DNA from: Pseudomonas fluorescens
GTDB lineage: Bacteria; Pseudomonadota; Gammaproteobacteria; Pseudomonadales; Pseudomonadaceae
Assembly (NCBI RefSeq): GCF_900636825.1
Contig: NZ_LR134318.1
Span: forward strand, 963,501 to 1,027,500
Length of the DNA stretch: 64,000 nucleotides
Reading direction: 5' to 3'
Shown here: piece by piece, positions 1-7,677 of the stretch
Layout of the letters: each line of letters opens with the position of its first letter
Position numbering within the stretch: position 1 is the first letter of the stretch
The notes under the pieces: model-generated
Databases searched by the model: none
What the model was told of the DNA's origin: nothing
What the model saw: the letters and a program-made list of their open reading frames with translations, nothing else
Made by a program: the position numbers and the translations under genes

Positions 1-809
1 ATCAGTGAACGGCCCGGTTCCAGAATGATTTCCGGCAAGTCATCACCGAAGTCTTCTTTCAGGAAACGGATGATTTCTTCAGCGTAGGTTTCCAGGCTGT
101 TGGTGCGGGTGATGTAGTTGGCCGGGAAGCCGCCGCCCATGTTGATCAGCTTGAGGTGGATGCCGTCTTCTTCTTTCAGACGTTCGAAGATCACCTTGAC
201 CTTGGCGATCGCCGCGTCCCAGACGCTGATGTCGCGCTGCTGCGAACCGACGTGGAACGAGATGCCGTAAGGCACCAGGCCGAGGTCGCGAGCGAGGATC
301 AGCAGGTCCATGGCCATGTCGGTCTGGCAGCCGAATTTGCGCGACAGTGGCCAGTCAGCCGTGGTCGAGCCTTCGGTGAGGATACGCACATAGACTTTCG
401 AACCCGGTGCAGCCTTGGCGATGTTGCGCAGGTCGGCTTCGGAGTCGGTGGAGAACAGACGTACGCCCTTCTCGTAGAAGTAGCGGATGTCCTTGGATTT
501 CTTGATGGTGTTGCCGTAGCTGATACGGTCGGCGCTGACGCCGCGATCCATCACTTTGTCCAGCTCGTAGATCGAGGCGATGTCGAAGCTCGAACCTTTT
601 TCCTTGAGCAGGTCGATGATCTCGACGGCCGGGTTGGCCTTGACCGCATAGTAGACCTTGGCGAATTCGAAACCGGCGCGCAGGTCATCGTAGGCCTGGG
701 CGATCATCGCGGTGTCGATCACCACGAACGGGGTTTCCTGTTTGTCGGCGAACGCCTTCATTTTGTCAAAAGTGGCGCGCGCGAAATAATCTTCGACCTT
801 GATCGACAT
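1..809 (-). CDS. speC: Ornithine decarboxylase, PLP-dependent (C-terminus cut by window edge)
   Basis: Decarboxylates ornithine to putrescine, the first step of polyamine synthesis, in the cytoplasm. About 269 N-terminal residues are present. They show the fold-III (alanine racemase-like) PLP barrel of eukaryotic-type ornithine/diaminopimelate/arginine decarboxylases: YYAVKANP with the PLP lysine at residue 57, a SFHVGSQ motif, a GGGFP glycine loop, and an EPGR phosphate-binding motif just before the edge. The ATG at 809 follows AGGAG. The gene has a long leader (see 887-1041). A lysine/ornithine decarboxylase of the same fold is the only alternative; the overall sequence looks like Pseudomonas SpeC. 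Confidence 0.9.
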   Translation of the reverse strand, partial: MSIKVEDYFARATFDKMKAFADKQETPFVVIDTAMIAQAYDDLRAGFEFAKVYYAVKANPAVEIIDLLKEKGSSFDIASIYELDKVMDRGVSADRISYGNTIKKSKDIRYFYEKGVRLFSTDSEADLRNIAKAAPGSKVYVRILTEGSTTADWPLSRKFGCQTDMAMDLLILARDLGLVPYGISFHVGSQQRDISVWDAAIAKVKVIFERLKEEDGIHLKLINMGGGFPANYITRTNSLETYAEEIIRFLKEDFGDDLPEIILEPGRSL

Positions 810-886
810 GCTGGGAACTCCTACTGGCAAACAAAAAGTATCAATGGGTGCAAATGAACGCCCTCCGTATCCCCACTTTGGTTCGC

Positions 887-997
887 CTACTTCCCAAGGC
901 ATGTCGCCGAAAGCAAAAAGGCCCAGAGATGTGCAGCTATCCCTTGGCCTTGCTGTCTCGTCGTCAGTACTTGAGCCGGATGGATCGTTTCCAGCAT
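887..997 (-). CDS. Possible 36-codon leader ORF upstream of speC
   Basis: An ATG-initiated ORF of 36 codons starting MLETIHPAQVL and ending at TAG lies inside the speC leader, downstream of a good sigma-70-like promoter. It runs straight through an intrinsic-terminator-like hairpin (914-953). That geometry resembles attenuating leader peptides, but there is no convincing Shine-Dalgarno before the ATG and the peptide has no recognised relatives, so the ORF may be accidental. Listed because of its position relative to the terminator and to a polyamine gene. Confidence 0.22.
   Translation of the reverse strand: MLETIHPAQVLTTRQQGQGIAAHLWAFLLSATCLGK
914..953 (-). terminator. Intrinsic terminator-like hairpin in the speC leader
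   Basis: On the minus strand AAGGCC and AGGGAT (separated by one A) pair with ATCTCT and GGGCCTT around an 8-nt loop, followed by TTTTTGC. It lies about 100 nt before the speC start codon and 60-90 nt after a predicted promoter. It should either end a short RNA or act as an attenuator of speC. Confidence 0.55.
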
Positions 998-1012
998 GGA
1001 CGTTCGGCGCGA

Positions 1013-1041
1013 ACTTTAGGGCGTGAGGGGCGTGAGATCAA
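1013..1041 (-). promoter_or_regulatory. Predicted sigma-70 promoter for speC / leader RNA
   Basis: Minus-strand TTGATC (1036-1041) and TAAAGT (1013-1018) are separated by exactly 17 nt. Transcription would start near 1005, giving a leader of about 195 nt before speC or a ~90-nt RNA ending at the 914-953 hairpin. A nested palindrome at about 1053-1084 (GCACG...CGTGC inside CGCG...CGCG) sits just upstream and could be an operator. Confidence 0.5.
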
Positions 1042-1345
1042 CTAAAAATGTCGCGTTTTTGCACGCTTCTGACGTGCGACGCGTTCATCACTCCTTGTAG
1101 CCGACCGAGATGACGGAAAGATGTTCCCGGCGTTTTTTCGAGTGTTAAACATACCTGCACGTTCGCGGCTTTTGGCGGCGAAGTCAGTGGTAAGTGTGAT
1201 GGCGGCAACATCGGCGATGTTAGCGGCGAGAGTGGGGCGTGGGAGGGATTTTGGCTGTTTGAAGGGTTATCGCGGACAACCTAGGCGGTTGCCAGGTGTT
1301 GAGATTCTTTTGCGTATGACCAAGGTCTGGAAAATTGCACCGAAC
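1042..1345. other. Intergenic stretch without a recognisable gene
   Basis: Apart from the palindrome near 1053-1084 this stretch holds no ORF with a ribosome site. An 83-codon plus-strand ORF here runs into the adjacent REP element and has no protein-like character. Confidence 0.5.
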
Positions 1346-1436
1346 CTGTGGGAGCCAGCCTGCTGGCGATGACAATTTCATCATCAAAACAGGTTGACTG
1401 ATCTGGCCTCATCGCTAGCAGGCTAACTCCCACAGG
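1346..1436. repeat. REP/REPIN palindrome, CTGTGGGAGC type
   Basis: Inverted pair: CTGTGGGAGCCAGCCTGCTG at the left and its near reverse complement ending AACTCCCACAG at the right, separated by about 45 nt. The same family occurs at 23282-23370 and 28076-28167. Confidence 0.85.
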
Positions 1437-1457
1437 TTTTGCGTGTTTATCGGTAGA

Positions 1458-2615
1458 TCAGGCGACCACGGCCTCAGCTGGCGAGACGATATTGGTCTTC
1501 ATCCCCCGCGAACGCCCCGAACTCAGATAAGCCGCAATCGACTCCTGCGTCACTTCGCCAAGGAATACCCGCTCGGCATCCATCACCGGCAGCCAGGCGC
1601 GGTTGAACTCGTACATGCGCGACAACAGGATGCGCAAATGCTCGTCGTACGCCGCCGTGGCGTTGAACTCACGGAGGAACTGCGCGCAGGTGCCGGTCTG
1701 GCGGTGCAGGTCGCGACGACGCACATAACCCAGCGCCTTGTTCTCGGCGCAAGTCACCACGACGTAACGACGGTCATGTTCGTCCATCAATTCCAGCGCA
1801 TCGGCCACCGGCGTTTCCGGGCTCACCGACGGCGCGTTGTCTGCCGCGTCTTCGGCTTTCACCAACAGCAGACGCTTGAGCGTGCTGTCCTGGCCGACGA
1901 AATTGCTGACAAAGTCATCTGCCGGGTGCGCGAGCAGGGTGTCCGGATGATCGATTTGCAGCAGTTTGCCGGCGCGGAAGATCGCGATCTTGTCGCCGAG
2001 TTTGATCGCTTCGTCGATGTCGTGGCTGACCATGATCACGGTCTTGTTCAGCGCGCGCTGCATCTCGAAGAATTCGTTCTGGATCATCTCGCGGTTGATC
2101 GGGTCGACCGCACCGAACGGTTCGTCCATCAACAGCAGCGGCGCGTCAGCGGCCAGTGCACGGATTACACCGATGCGCTGTTGCTGACCACCGGACAATT
2201 CGCGCGGGTAGCGATGCAGATACTGCTTGGGCTCGAGCTTGATCATGCTCATCAGCTCGCGGGCGCGGTCGTGACATTTCTGTTTGTCCCAGCCGAGCAG
2301 TTTCGGCACGACAACGATGTTCTCTTCGATGGTCATGTTCGGGAACAGACCGATCTGCTGGATGACGTAACCGATGTTGCGGCGCAGGGTCACTTCGTCG
2401 AGATCGGTGGTGTCTTCGCCGTTGATCAAGATCTTGCCCGAGGTCGGTTTGATCAGGCGGTTGATCATTTTCAGCGTGGTGCTTTTGCCGCAGCCCGATG
2501 GCCCGAGGAACACGCAGATCTCGCCTTCATTGACGGTCAGGCTCACCGAGTCCACGGCTTTGACATCTTTGCCGTTGCTTTGGAAAGTTTTGCTGAGGTT
2601 TTGAAGTTCGATCAT
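1458..2615 (-). CDS. Osmoprotectant (glycine betaine/carnitine/choline) ABC transporter ATPase
   Basis: Cytoplasmic ATPase of an OpuC/OsmV-type quaternary-amine importer. It is 385 aa with Walker A GPSGCGKST at residues 38-46, signature LSGGQQQR and Walker B LLLMDEPFGAVDP, followed from about residue 260 by paired CBS domains, the ionic-strength/nucleotide sensor typical of OpuA/OpuC ATPases. The start at 2615 is chosen because its ATG overlaps the upstream permease stop in an ATGA junction; a longer reading from 2654 lies inside the permease. Last gene of a four-gene minus-strand operon. Confidence 0.88.
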   Translation of the reverse strand: MIELQNLSKTFQSNGKDVKAVDSVSLTVNEGEICVFLGPSGCGKSTTLKMINRLIKPTSGKILINGEDTTDLDEVTLRRNIGYVIQQIGLFPNMTIEENIVVVPKLLGWDKQKCHDRARELMSMIKLEPKQYLHRYPRELSGGQQQRIGVIRALAADAPLLLMDEPFGAVDPINREMIQNEFFEMQRALNKTVIMVSHDIDEAIKLGDKIAIFRAGKLLQIDHPDTLLAHPADDFVSNFVGQDSTLKRLLLVKAEDAADNAPSVSPETPVADALELMDEHDRRYVVVTCAENKALGYVRRRDLHRQTGTCAQFLREFNATAAYDEHLRILLSRMYEFNRAWLPVMDAERVFLGEVTQESIAAYLSSGRSRGMKTNIVSPAEAVVA

Positions 2616-3265
2616 TTGAGGAGTCCTTTTGGAGTCAACGAGCGTTGCAGCCATTGGAGAAACAGGTCGGCGAAGATCGCCAGAAGACTGACCAGCAGCG
2701 CGCCGACGATGAGCATCGACATGTCACTGCGGCTGATGGAGGCGAGGATCAAGACACCGAGGCCGCCAGCGCCGATGGTCGCGGCGATGGTCATCACACC
2801 GATATTCATCACCACGGCGGTGCGCACCCCGGCGAGGATCACTGGCACAGCGATCGGCAGTTCAACCATGCGCAGGCGCTGGCCGAACGTCATGCCGATG
2901 CCGCGAGCGGCTTCACGGATGCCAGGTTCCACGCCGGTCAAGGCGAGGTAGGTGTTGCGCATGATCGGCAGCAGCGAATAGAGGAAGACGGCGGTGATTG
3001 CCGGCAGCGGCCCGAGGCCTTGGCCGAACTTGGAATAGAACGGCAGCAGCAGGCCGAACAGCGCGATCGACGGCACCGTCAGCAGCACGGTAGCGCTGGC
3101 CTGCAGCGGGCCCGCGAGGCTCGGAAAGCGTGTCATCAGAATGCCCAGCGGCACACCGATGACAATCGCCAGAGTCACGGCGATGCCGACCAGAGTGATG
3201 TGCTGCCAGGTCAGGTGCATCACCTGCTGCCAGTCGAGATGGGAAAAGGCGTTCAGAAATTCCAT
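2612..3265 (-). CDS. Osmoprotectant ABC transporter permease
   Basis: Inner-membrane subunit, 217 aa, with about five to six hydrophobic segments and the binding-protein-dependent permease EAA loop (EAARGIGMTFGQRLRMVELP) that docks on the ATPase. It matches the short OpuCB/YehW-like permeases. It begins 13 nt after the binding-protein gene and overlaps the ATPase start by 4 nt, so translation is probably coupled. Confidence 0.88.
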   Translation of the reverse strand: MEFLNAFSHLDWQQVMHLTWQHITLVGIAVTLAIVIGVPLGILMTRFPSLAGPLQASATVLLTVPSIALFGLLLPFYSKFGQGLGPLPAITAVFLYSLLPIMRNTYLALTGVEPGIREAARGIGMTFGQRLRMVELPIAVPVILAGVRTAVVMNIGVMTIAATIGAGGLGVLILASISRSDMSMLIVGALLVSLLAIFADLFLQWLQRSLTPKGLLK

Positions 3266-3278
3266 GACTTCTCCTCTC

Positions 3279-4172
3279 TTAATTCAGTGGATGCTGGCGC
3301 AGGAAATCGGCGGCAACGGACGATGGGCTTTCATGATTGACGTCGACCCGCGCGTTGAGCTGGCGCATGGTTTCGTCGTCGAACAGTTCGGCCAGCGGCT
3401 TGAGCTGCTCGGCCAGTTTCGGGTTGGCGTCCAGCGTGGCCTGACGCACCACGGGAGCTGCGGTGTAGTCGGGGAAATAATGCTTGTCGTCTTCCAGTAA
3501 TTTCAGGCCGAAGGCGTTGAGGCGACCGTCGGTGGTGTAGACCAGACCGGCAAACACCTGACCGTTACGCAGCGCGGTGTACACCAGCCCGGCGTCCATC
3601 TGGCGGATGTTCTTGCGGCTCAGATTCATGCCGTAGAGATCGACCATGCCGATCAGCCCGTCGGAACGATTGGCAAACTCGGTGTCCAGCGCCACCAGGT
3701 GATTGGTCTTGGCTTCAGCGCGCAGCACTTCATTGAGCTGGCTGATGTTGGTGATCTGCGGATATTCCTCAGCCACTTTTTTCGGCAGCGCGAGGGCGTA
3801 GGTGTTGCTGAATTTCGACGGGGTCAGCCAGATCAGGCCTTTTTTCGCGTCGAGTTCTTTCACCCGGGCGTAGGATTGGGCGCTGTCGAGTTTTTCCGTG
3901 ACGTGGTTGTAGGCCACCAGCGACACGCCGGTGTACTCCCAGAGCAAATCCAGTTGCCCGCTTTCGTGGGCGCTGCGCGCAAGATTGCTGCCCAGGCCGC
4001 CGGTGATCTGCGCGTCGTAGCCTTTGCTGCGCAGGTATTGCGCGGTGATTTCAGCCAGTAGGGTCTGCTCGGTGAATACGCGAGCGCCGAGGCGGATGAC
4101 CGGTTTTTCAGCGGCTTGCGCAATGCCTGCGAGCAGCAATATGCAGCCTAAGATCAAGCTAAGTCGTTTCAT
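3279..4172 (-). CDS. Osmoprotectant ABC transporter substrate-binding protein
   Basis: Periplasmic receptor of the OpuAC/OsmF family, 297 aa. The start at ATG 4172 gives a clear signal peptide (MKRLSLILGCILLLAGIAQA) and mature protein beginning near AEKPVIRLG. The body carries family features such as FTEQTLLAEI near the start and LLWEYTGVSL about a third of the way in. An upstream open stretch to 5153 in the same frame belongs to the permease region and leader and is not coding. Lies 20 nt after the first permease. Confidence 0.9.
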   Translation of the reverse strand: MKRLSLILGCILLLAGIAQAAEKPVIRLGARVFTEQTLLAEITAQYLRSKGYDAQITGGLGSNLARSAHESGQLDLLWEYTGVSLVAYNHVTEKLDSAQSYARVKELDAKKGLIWLTPSKFSNTYALALPKKVAEEYPQITNISQLNEVLRAEAKTNHLVALDTEFANRSDGLIGMVDLYGMNLSRKNIRQMDAGLVYTALRNGQVFAGLVYTTDGRLNAFGLKLLEDDKHYFPDYTAAPVVRQATLDANPKLAEQLKPLAELFDDETMRQLNARVDVNHESPSSVAADFLRQHPLN

Positions 4173-4192
4173 AAATATTCCTTCGCAAAGCC

Positions 4193-4909
4193 TTAAGACG
4201 GGCGCAAACCGCGTTCCAGCCAGAGACGGCTGGCGAGGGTGACCACGCCATCGAGCAGCAGGGCCAGCAGCGCGGTGCACGCGGCGCCGAGCAGCAGTTG
4301 CGGCTGATTGTTCAGGGCGATGCCAGGGAAGATCAGGCTGCCGAGGCTGTTGGCGCCGATCAGGAACGCCAGCGGTGCGGTGCCGACGTTGATCGCCAAA
4401 GCCACGCGTACTCCGCCGACGATGATTGGAACAGCGTTGGGCAATTCGACTTTCCACAGCACCTGGTGCGGGGTCATGCCGATGCCGACGGCGGCTTCTT
4501 TCAGCGAGCCCTGGACGTTTTTCAGGCCTTCGTAGGTGTTGCGCACAATCGGCAACAGGGAGGCGAGGAACAGCGCAAAGATCGCCGGGCCACTGCCGAT
4601 ACCGAGAATGCCCAGCGCGATAGCAAGCACGGCCAGCGGGGGCACGGTGTTGCCGATATTGAAGATCTGCATGAAGCGTTCGGCGCGGCCGACCATGCTC
4701 GGGCGGCTGAGGAAGATACCGGCAGGGATGCCCACGACGAGGGCGGCCAGCATGGAAGCGAGGACGAGAACCAGATGAGCTTGCAGGTAAAACAACAAAT
4801 CGTCGCGGTAGTGTTCGATCGTGTTGATGCCGATCCAGTGGACCAGCAGGGCCAGGAGCGCGATCACCACCGCACCTCCCATCAGCCCTTTGCCATAGCG
4901 GATAGCCAC
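4193..4909 (-). CDS. Osmoprotectant ABC transporter permease (first gene of operon, GTG start)
   Basis: Second inner-membrane subunit, 238 aa, paralogous to the permease at 2612-3265, with the EAA loop EAAVGIGMTPHQVLWKVELP. The GTG at 4909 is preferred because AAGGAG lies 8 nt upstream and the protein then starts VAIRYGKGLMGG; the 36 extra residues reachable to 5017 come from a structured leader. The SD and GTG can be drawn into a stem (4906-4953), so initiation may be regulated. Transcription order is permease, binding protein, permease, ATPase. Confidence 0.85.
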   Translation of the reverse strand: MAIRYGKGLMGGAVVIALLALLVHWIGINTIEHYRDDLLFYLQAHLVLVLASMLAALVVGIPAGIFLSRPSMVGRAERFMQIFNIGNTVPPLAVLAIALGILGIGSGPAIFALFLASLLPIVRNTYEGLKNVQGSLKEAAVGIGMTPHQVLWKVELPNAVPIIVGGVRVALAINVGTAPLAFLIGANSLGSLIFPGIALNNQPQLLLGAACTALLALLLDGVVTLASRLWLERGLRPS

Positions 4910-5075
4910 AGGCGGACTCCTTTTTTGTAGTCGGCGAGCGCAGTCCCGTGTGGCATGCCGTGCATGGCTGCCGGGAAAGTCGTTCGCGAAAAGTAGCCTT
5001 TTCCCAGCACCGGCCAAGCGGTGTGAAAGCGAGCCATGAGCGCAGCCTCGTCAGGCTAACTTGCTGATTTTTCAG
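4906..5075 (-). promoter_or_regulatory. Candidate structured regulatory RNA (three-way junction) in the osmoprotectant operon leader
   Basis: Reading the minus strand, a 7-bp stem P1 (CATGGCT at 5032-5038 with AGCCATG at 4963-4969) encloses P2 (CACCG/CGGTG, 5008-5023) and P3 (GCTGGGAAA at 5000-5008 with TTTCCCGGC at 4970-4978, 21-nt loop). P3 stacks directly on P1. Small hairpins precede it (5044-5057, 5064-5075). Downstream, CCACA and GGGACT (4942-4953) can pair with AGTCC and TGTGG (4906-4918), which hold the sequence flanking the SD and the GTG start itself. The paired positions are seen in the sequence; riboswitch function is inference. A 51-codon ORF starting MARFHTAWPVLG (ATG at 5037) overlaps the same region and is an alternative explanation. 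Confidence 0.5.
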
Positions 5076-5154
5076 CCCCTGACGAAAATTCGTAACAGGG
5101 GATGGACGTCTCCGTGCTTTAAAAGGTTCCCACATCGGATGCCATTTGGCCACC

Positions 5155-5240
5155 TGTAGGAGCTGCCGCAGGCTGCGATCTTTTGACCTTGCTTCTTGAA
5201 AACAAGATCGAAAGATCGCAGCCTGCGGCAGCTCCTACGG
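5155..5240. repeat. REPIN, TGTAGGAGCTGCCG type
   Basis: Left arm TGTAGGAGCTGCCGCAGGCT and inverted right arm ending GCAGCTCCTAC, each carrying the GCGATCTTTTGA extension, about 20 nt apart. Sits between the osmoprotectant operon leader and prfC. Confidence 0.9.
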
Positions 5241-5329
5241 GGTTTTACGGAGCGAGGGACGGTGGTTTGGCGATCACTTTTTAAGCTATACTCGCCGCCC
5301 TTTTTTGAATCACCGCCAGGCGATTTCCC

Positions 5330-6913
5330 ATGACCAACCAGGCCGCCGAAGTCGCGAAACGCCGCACTTTCGCCATTATTTCCCACCCCGATGCCGGTAA
5401 AACCACGATCACCGAAAAGCTCCTGTTGATGGGCAAGGCGATTGCAGTGGCCGGTACGGTGAAATCCCGTAAATCCGATCGCCATGCGACCTCCGACTGG
5501 ATGGAGATGGAGAAGCAGCGGGGCATCTCCATTACCACGTCGGTCATGCAGTTCCCCTATCGCGAACACATGATCAACCTGCTCGACACCCCGGGCCACG
5601 AAGACTTCTCCGAAGACACCTACCGCACCCTGACGGCGGTCGACTCGGCACTGATGGTTCTCGACGGCGGTAAAGGTGTCGAGCCACGGACCATTGCGCT
5701 GATGGACGTCTGCCGTCTGCGTGACACGCCGATCGTCAGCTTCATCAACAAACTCGACCGTGACATCCGCGACCCGATCGAACTGCTCGACGAAATCGAA
5801 GCCGTTCTGAAGATCAAGGCTGCGCCGATCACCTGGCCGATCGGCTGCTACCGCGACTTCAAAGGCGTGTATCACCTGGCCGACGACTACATCATTGTCT
5901 ACACCGCCGGTCACGGTCACGAACGCACCGAAACCAAGATCATCGAAAAACTCGACTCCGACGAGGCGCGCGCGCATTTGGGCGACGAGTACGAGCGCTT
6001 CATCGAGCAGCTTGAACTGGTGCAGGGCGCCTGCCACGAATTCAACCAGCAGGAGTTCCTCGACGGTCAACTGACCCCGGTGTTTTTCGGTACAGCGCTG
6101 GGCAACTTCGGTGTCGACCACGTGCTCGATGCGGTCGTCGATTGGGCGCCGCGTCCGCTGGCCCGTGTCGCCAACGAGCGTACTGTTGAGCCGGTCGAAG
6201 AGAAGTTTTCGGGCTTCATCTTCAAGATCCAGGCAAACATGGACCCGAAGCACCGCGACCGCATCGCCTTCATGCGTATCTGCTCGGGCAAGTACGAAAA
6301 AGGTATGAAGATGCGCCACGTGCGCACCGGCAAGGACGTGCGCATCGGCGACGCCTTGACGTTCTTCTCCTCCGAGCGTGAGCAACTGGAAGAGGCTTAC
6401 GCCGGCGACATCATCGGTCTGCACAACCACGGTACGATCCAGATCGGTGACACCTTCAGCGAAGGCGAAGCCCTGGGGTTCACCGGCATTCCGCACTTTG
6501 CCCCGGAACTGTTCCGTCGTGTGCGTCTGCGTGATCCGCTGAAGTCCAAGCAATTGCGTCAGGGTTTGCAGCAGTTGGCGGAAGAGGGCGCCACCCAGGT
6601 GTTTTTCCCGGAGCGCAGCAACGACATCATTCTGGGCGCCGTCGGTGTGCTGCAGTTCGATGTGGTCGCGAGCCGGTTGAAGGAGGAATACAAGGTTGAG
6701 TGCTCATACGAGCCGATCACCGTTTATTCGGCGCGCTGGATCGAGTGCGACGACAGGAAGAAGCTTGAGGAATTTTCCAACAAGGCGGTGGAGAACCTGG
6801 CTTTGGATGGCGGTGGGCATTTGACGTATCTGGCGCCGACGCGGGTGAATCTGGCGTTGATGGAAGAGCGTTGGCCGGATGTGAAGTTCCGGGCGACGCG
6901 GGAGCATCATTAA
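5330..6913 (+). CDS. prfC: Peptide chain release factor 3 (RF3)
   Basis: Translational GTPase that removes RF1/RF2 from the ribosome after peptide release. It is 527 aa, the normal RF3 length. G1 [13 protein letters not shown] is near residue 20, the switch region [12 protein letters not shown] follows, then G3 [14 protein letters not shown] and G4 NKLDRD, with the RF3-specific C-terminal part ([22 protein letters not shown]). ATG at 5330 follows a short leader with TATACT at 5287-5292 as a possible -10. Monocistronic, closed by the terminator at 6935. Confidence 0.97.
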   Translation: MTNQAAEVAKRRTFAIISHPDAGKTTITEKLLLMGKAIAVAGTVKSRKSDRHATSDWMEMEKQRGISITTSVMQFPYREHMINLLDTPGHEDFSEDTYRTLTAVDSALMVLDGGKGVEPRTIALMDVCRLRDTPIVSFINKLDRDIRDPIELLDEIEAVLKIKAAPITWPIGCYRDFKGVYHLADDYIIVYTAGHGHERTETKIIEKLDSDEARAHLGDEYERFIEQLELVQGACHEFNQQEFLDGQLTPVFFGTALGNFGVDHVLDAVVDWAPRPLARVANERTVEPVEEKFSGFIFKIQANMDPKHRDRIAFMRICSGKYEKGMKMRHVRTGKDVRIGDALTFFSSEREQLEEAYAGDIIGLHNHGTIQIGDTFSEGEALGFTGIPHFAPELFRRVRLRDPLKSKQLRQGLQQLAEEGATQVFFPERSNDIILGAVGVLQFDVVASRLKEEYKVECSYEPITVYSARWIECDDRKKLEEFSNKAVENLALDGGGHLTYLAPTRVNLALMEERWPDVKFRATREHH

Positions 6914-6934
6914 GGTTTGAGTTGTATTTTGAAG

Positions 6935-6965
6935 CCCCCAAGGTGTAGGCCTTGGGGGTTTTTTT
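6935..6965 (+). terminator. Rho-independent terminator of prfC
   Basis: Perfect 9-bp stem CCCCCAAGG/CCTTGGGGG with a 6-nt loop and a run of seven T, 21 nt after the prfC stop. Confidence 0.93.
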
Positions 6966-6971
6966 ATGCTT

Positions 6972-7281
6972 TGTGTATATCCGTTATTGCGGGTGTTGCT
7001 GATTACGGTTTCGCCCTTACGGCGACTTACTTTTTTACAAGCGCCAAAAAAAGTAAGCAAAAAACGCTAGCTCCTGCGTGCGGCCCTCGCAGGCTCGGGT
7101 TCCTTCGCTGCGGGATCGATCCGGGCGCAGCGGCTCCGGTTTGCTTCGCTGCACCTCCTTCCGCTGTGTACGACTGCGTCGTACGGTCGCTGCGCTCCCA
7201 CGCCCGGATCAATCCCTCCACTCAGCCTTCCGACGTCGCCTGGGGATCAAGATCAAGAGCTTTACTCGAGCTTGCGCTCAT
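6972..7281 (+). repeat. ~310-bp non-coding repeat, copy 1
   Basis: Closely similar to 22218-22530 in the same orientation. Shared blocks include TATCCGTT, GCCCTTACGGCG, GGGATCGATCCGGGCGCAGCG and CGGATCAATCCCTCCACTCAG. A short hairpin (TACGACTGCGTCGTA, 7169-7183) is replaced in copy 2 by a different but still self-complementary sequence. ORFs over it have neither start signals nor protein character. Confidence 0.85.
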
Positions 7282-7335
7282 TGTTTTGAGTGGTGAGAAG
7301 CGTGTGGTCTGCTTTGGATCTGTGTTGGATTCACC

Positions 7336-7499
7336 CCTCACCCCTCACCCCTCACCCCAGCCCTCTCCCGAGGGAGAGGGAGCCGATTGATAAGCTGTTC
7401 AAATCCTGAGTTCGGCTCGGTATTTCAGGTCGGCGTACCTTGCCCGAACAACGCGGTCAGTTCCCTCTCCCTCCGGGAGAGGGTTAGGGTGAGGGGCTG
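7336..7499. repeat. Inverted repeat pair, CCCTCACCCCAGCCCTCTCCC type
   Basis: Left arm 7336-7380 (CACCCCAGCCCTCTCCCGAG and GGGAGAGGG) and right arm 7462-7499 (TCCCTCTCCC, GGGAGAGGG, TTAGGGTGAGGGG) are inverted copies of a widespread proteobacterial palindromic element. A second pair lies at 35341-35520. The ~80 nt between the arms is single copy. Confidence 0.8.
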
Positions 7500-7677
7500 T
7501 TGATCTTTAGCGCCGCGTGAACAATGAACTTGAAATCCGGGCAGCGATTTCTCTGTAAGACGTTTTCCTTCAGCGTCGTAGCCATACTCTGCTTTTACTT
7601 CGGCTGACCTCACCCCCACGACATTCCAATCCAACCCGTCTACTGTTCAGCAAACCCTCGCGCCCAGCGGACGTTAC

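Noticed and set aside
1121..1372. 83-codon plus-strand ORF
   Set aside because: No SD, ends inside a REP palindrome, no family character.
1443..2951. 502-codon plus-strand ORF antisense to the osmoprotectant ATPase/permease
   Set aside because: His/Arg/Gln-rich composition typical of the reverse frame of a high-GC gene; the minus-strand genes have clear motifs.
4911..5037. 51-codon ORF (MARFHTAWPVLG...) as a separate gene
   Set aside because: Not listed as a gene: weak SD, overlaps the permease start and coincides with a three-stem RNA fold; kept as the competing explanation in the leader entry.
3279..5153. 624-codon reading of the binding-protein frame through the upstream permease
   Set aside because: The first half is out of frame with the permease and full of Arg/Pro/His; signal peptide and SD fix the start at 4172.
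5072..6553. 493-codon ORF antisense to prfC
   Set aside because: Shadow of prfC; no motifs, and prfC is unambiguous.
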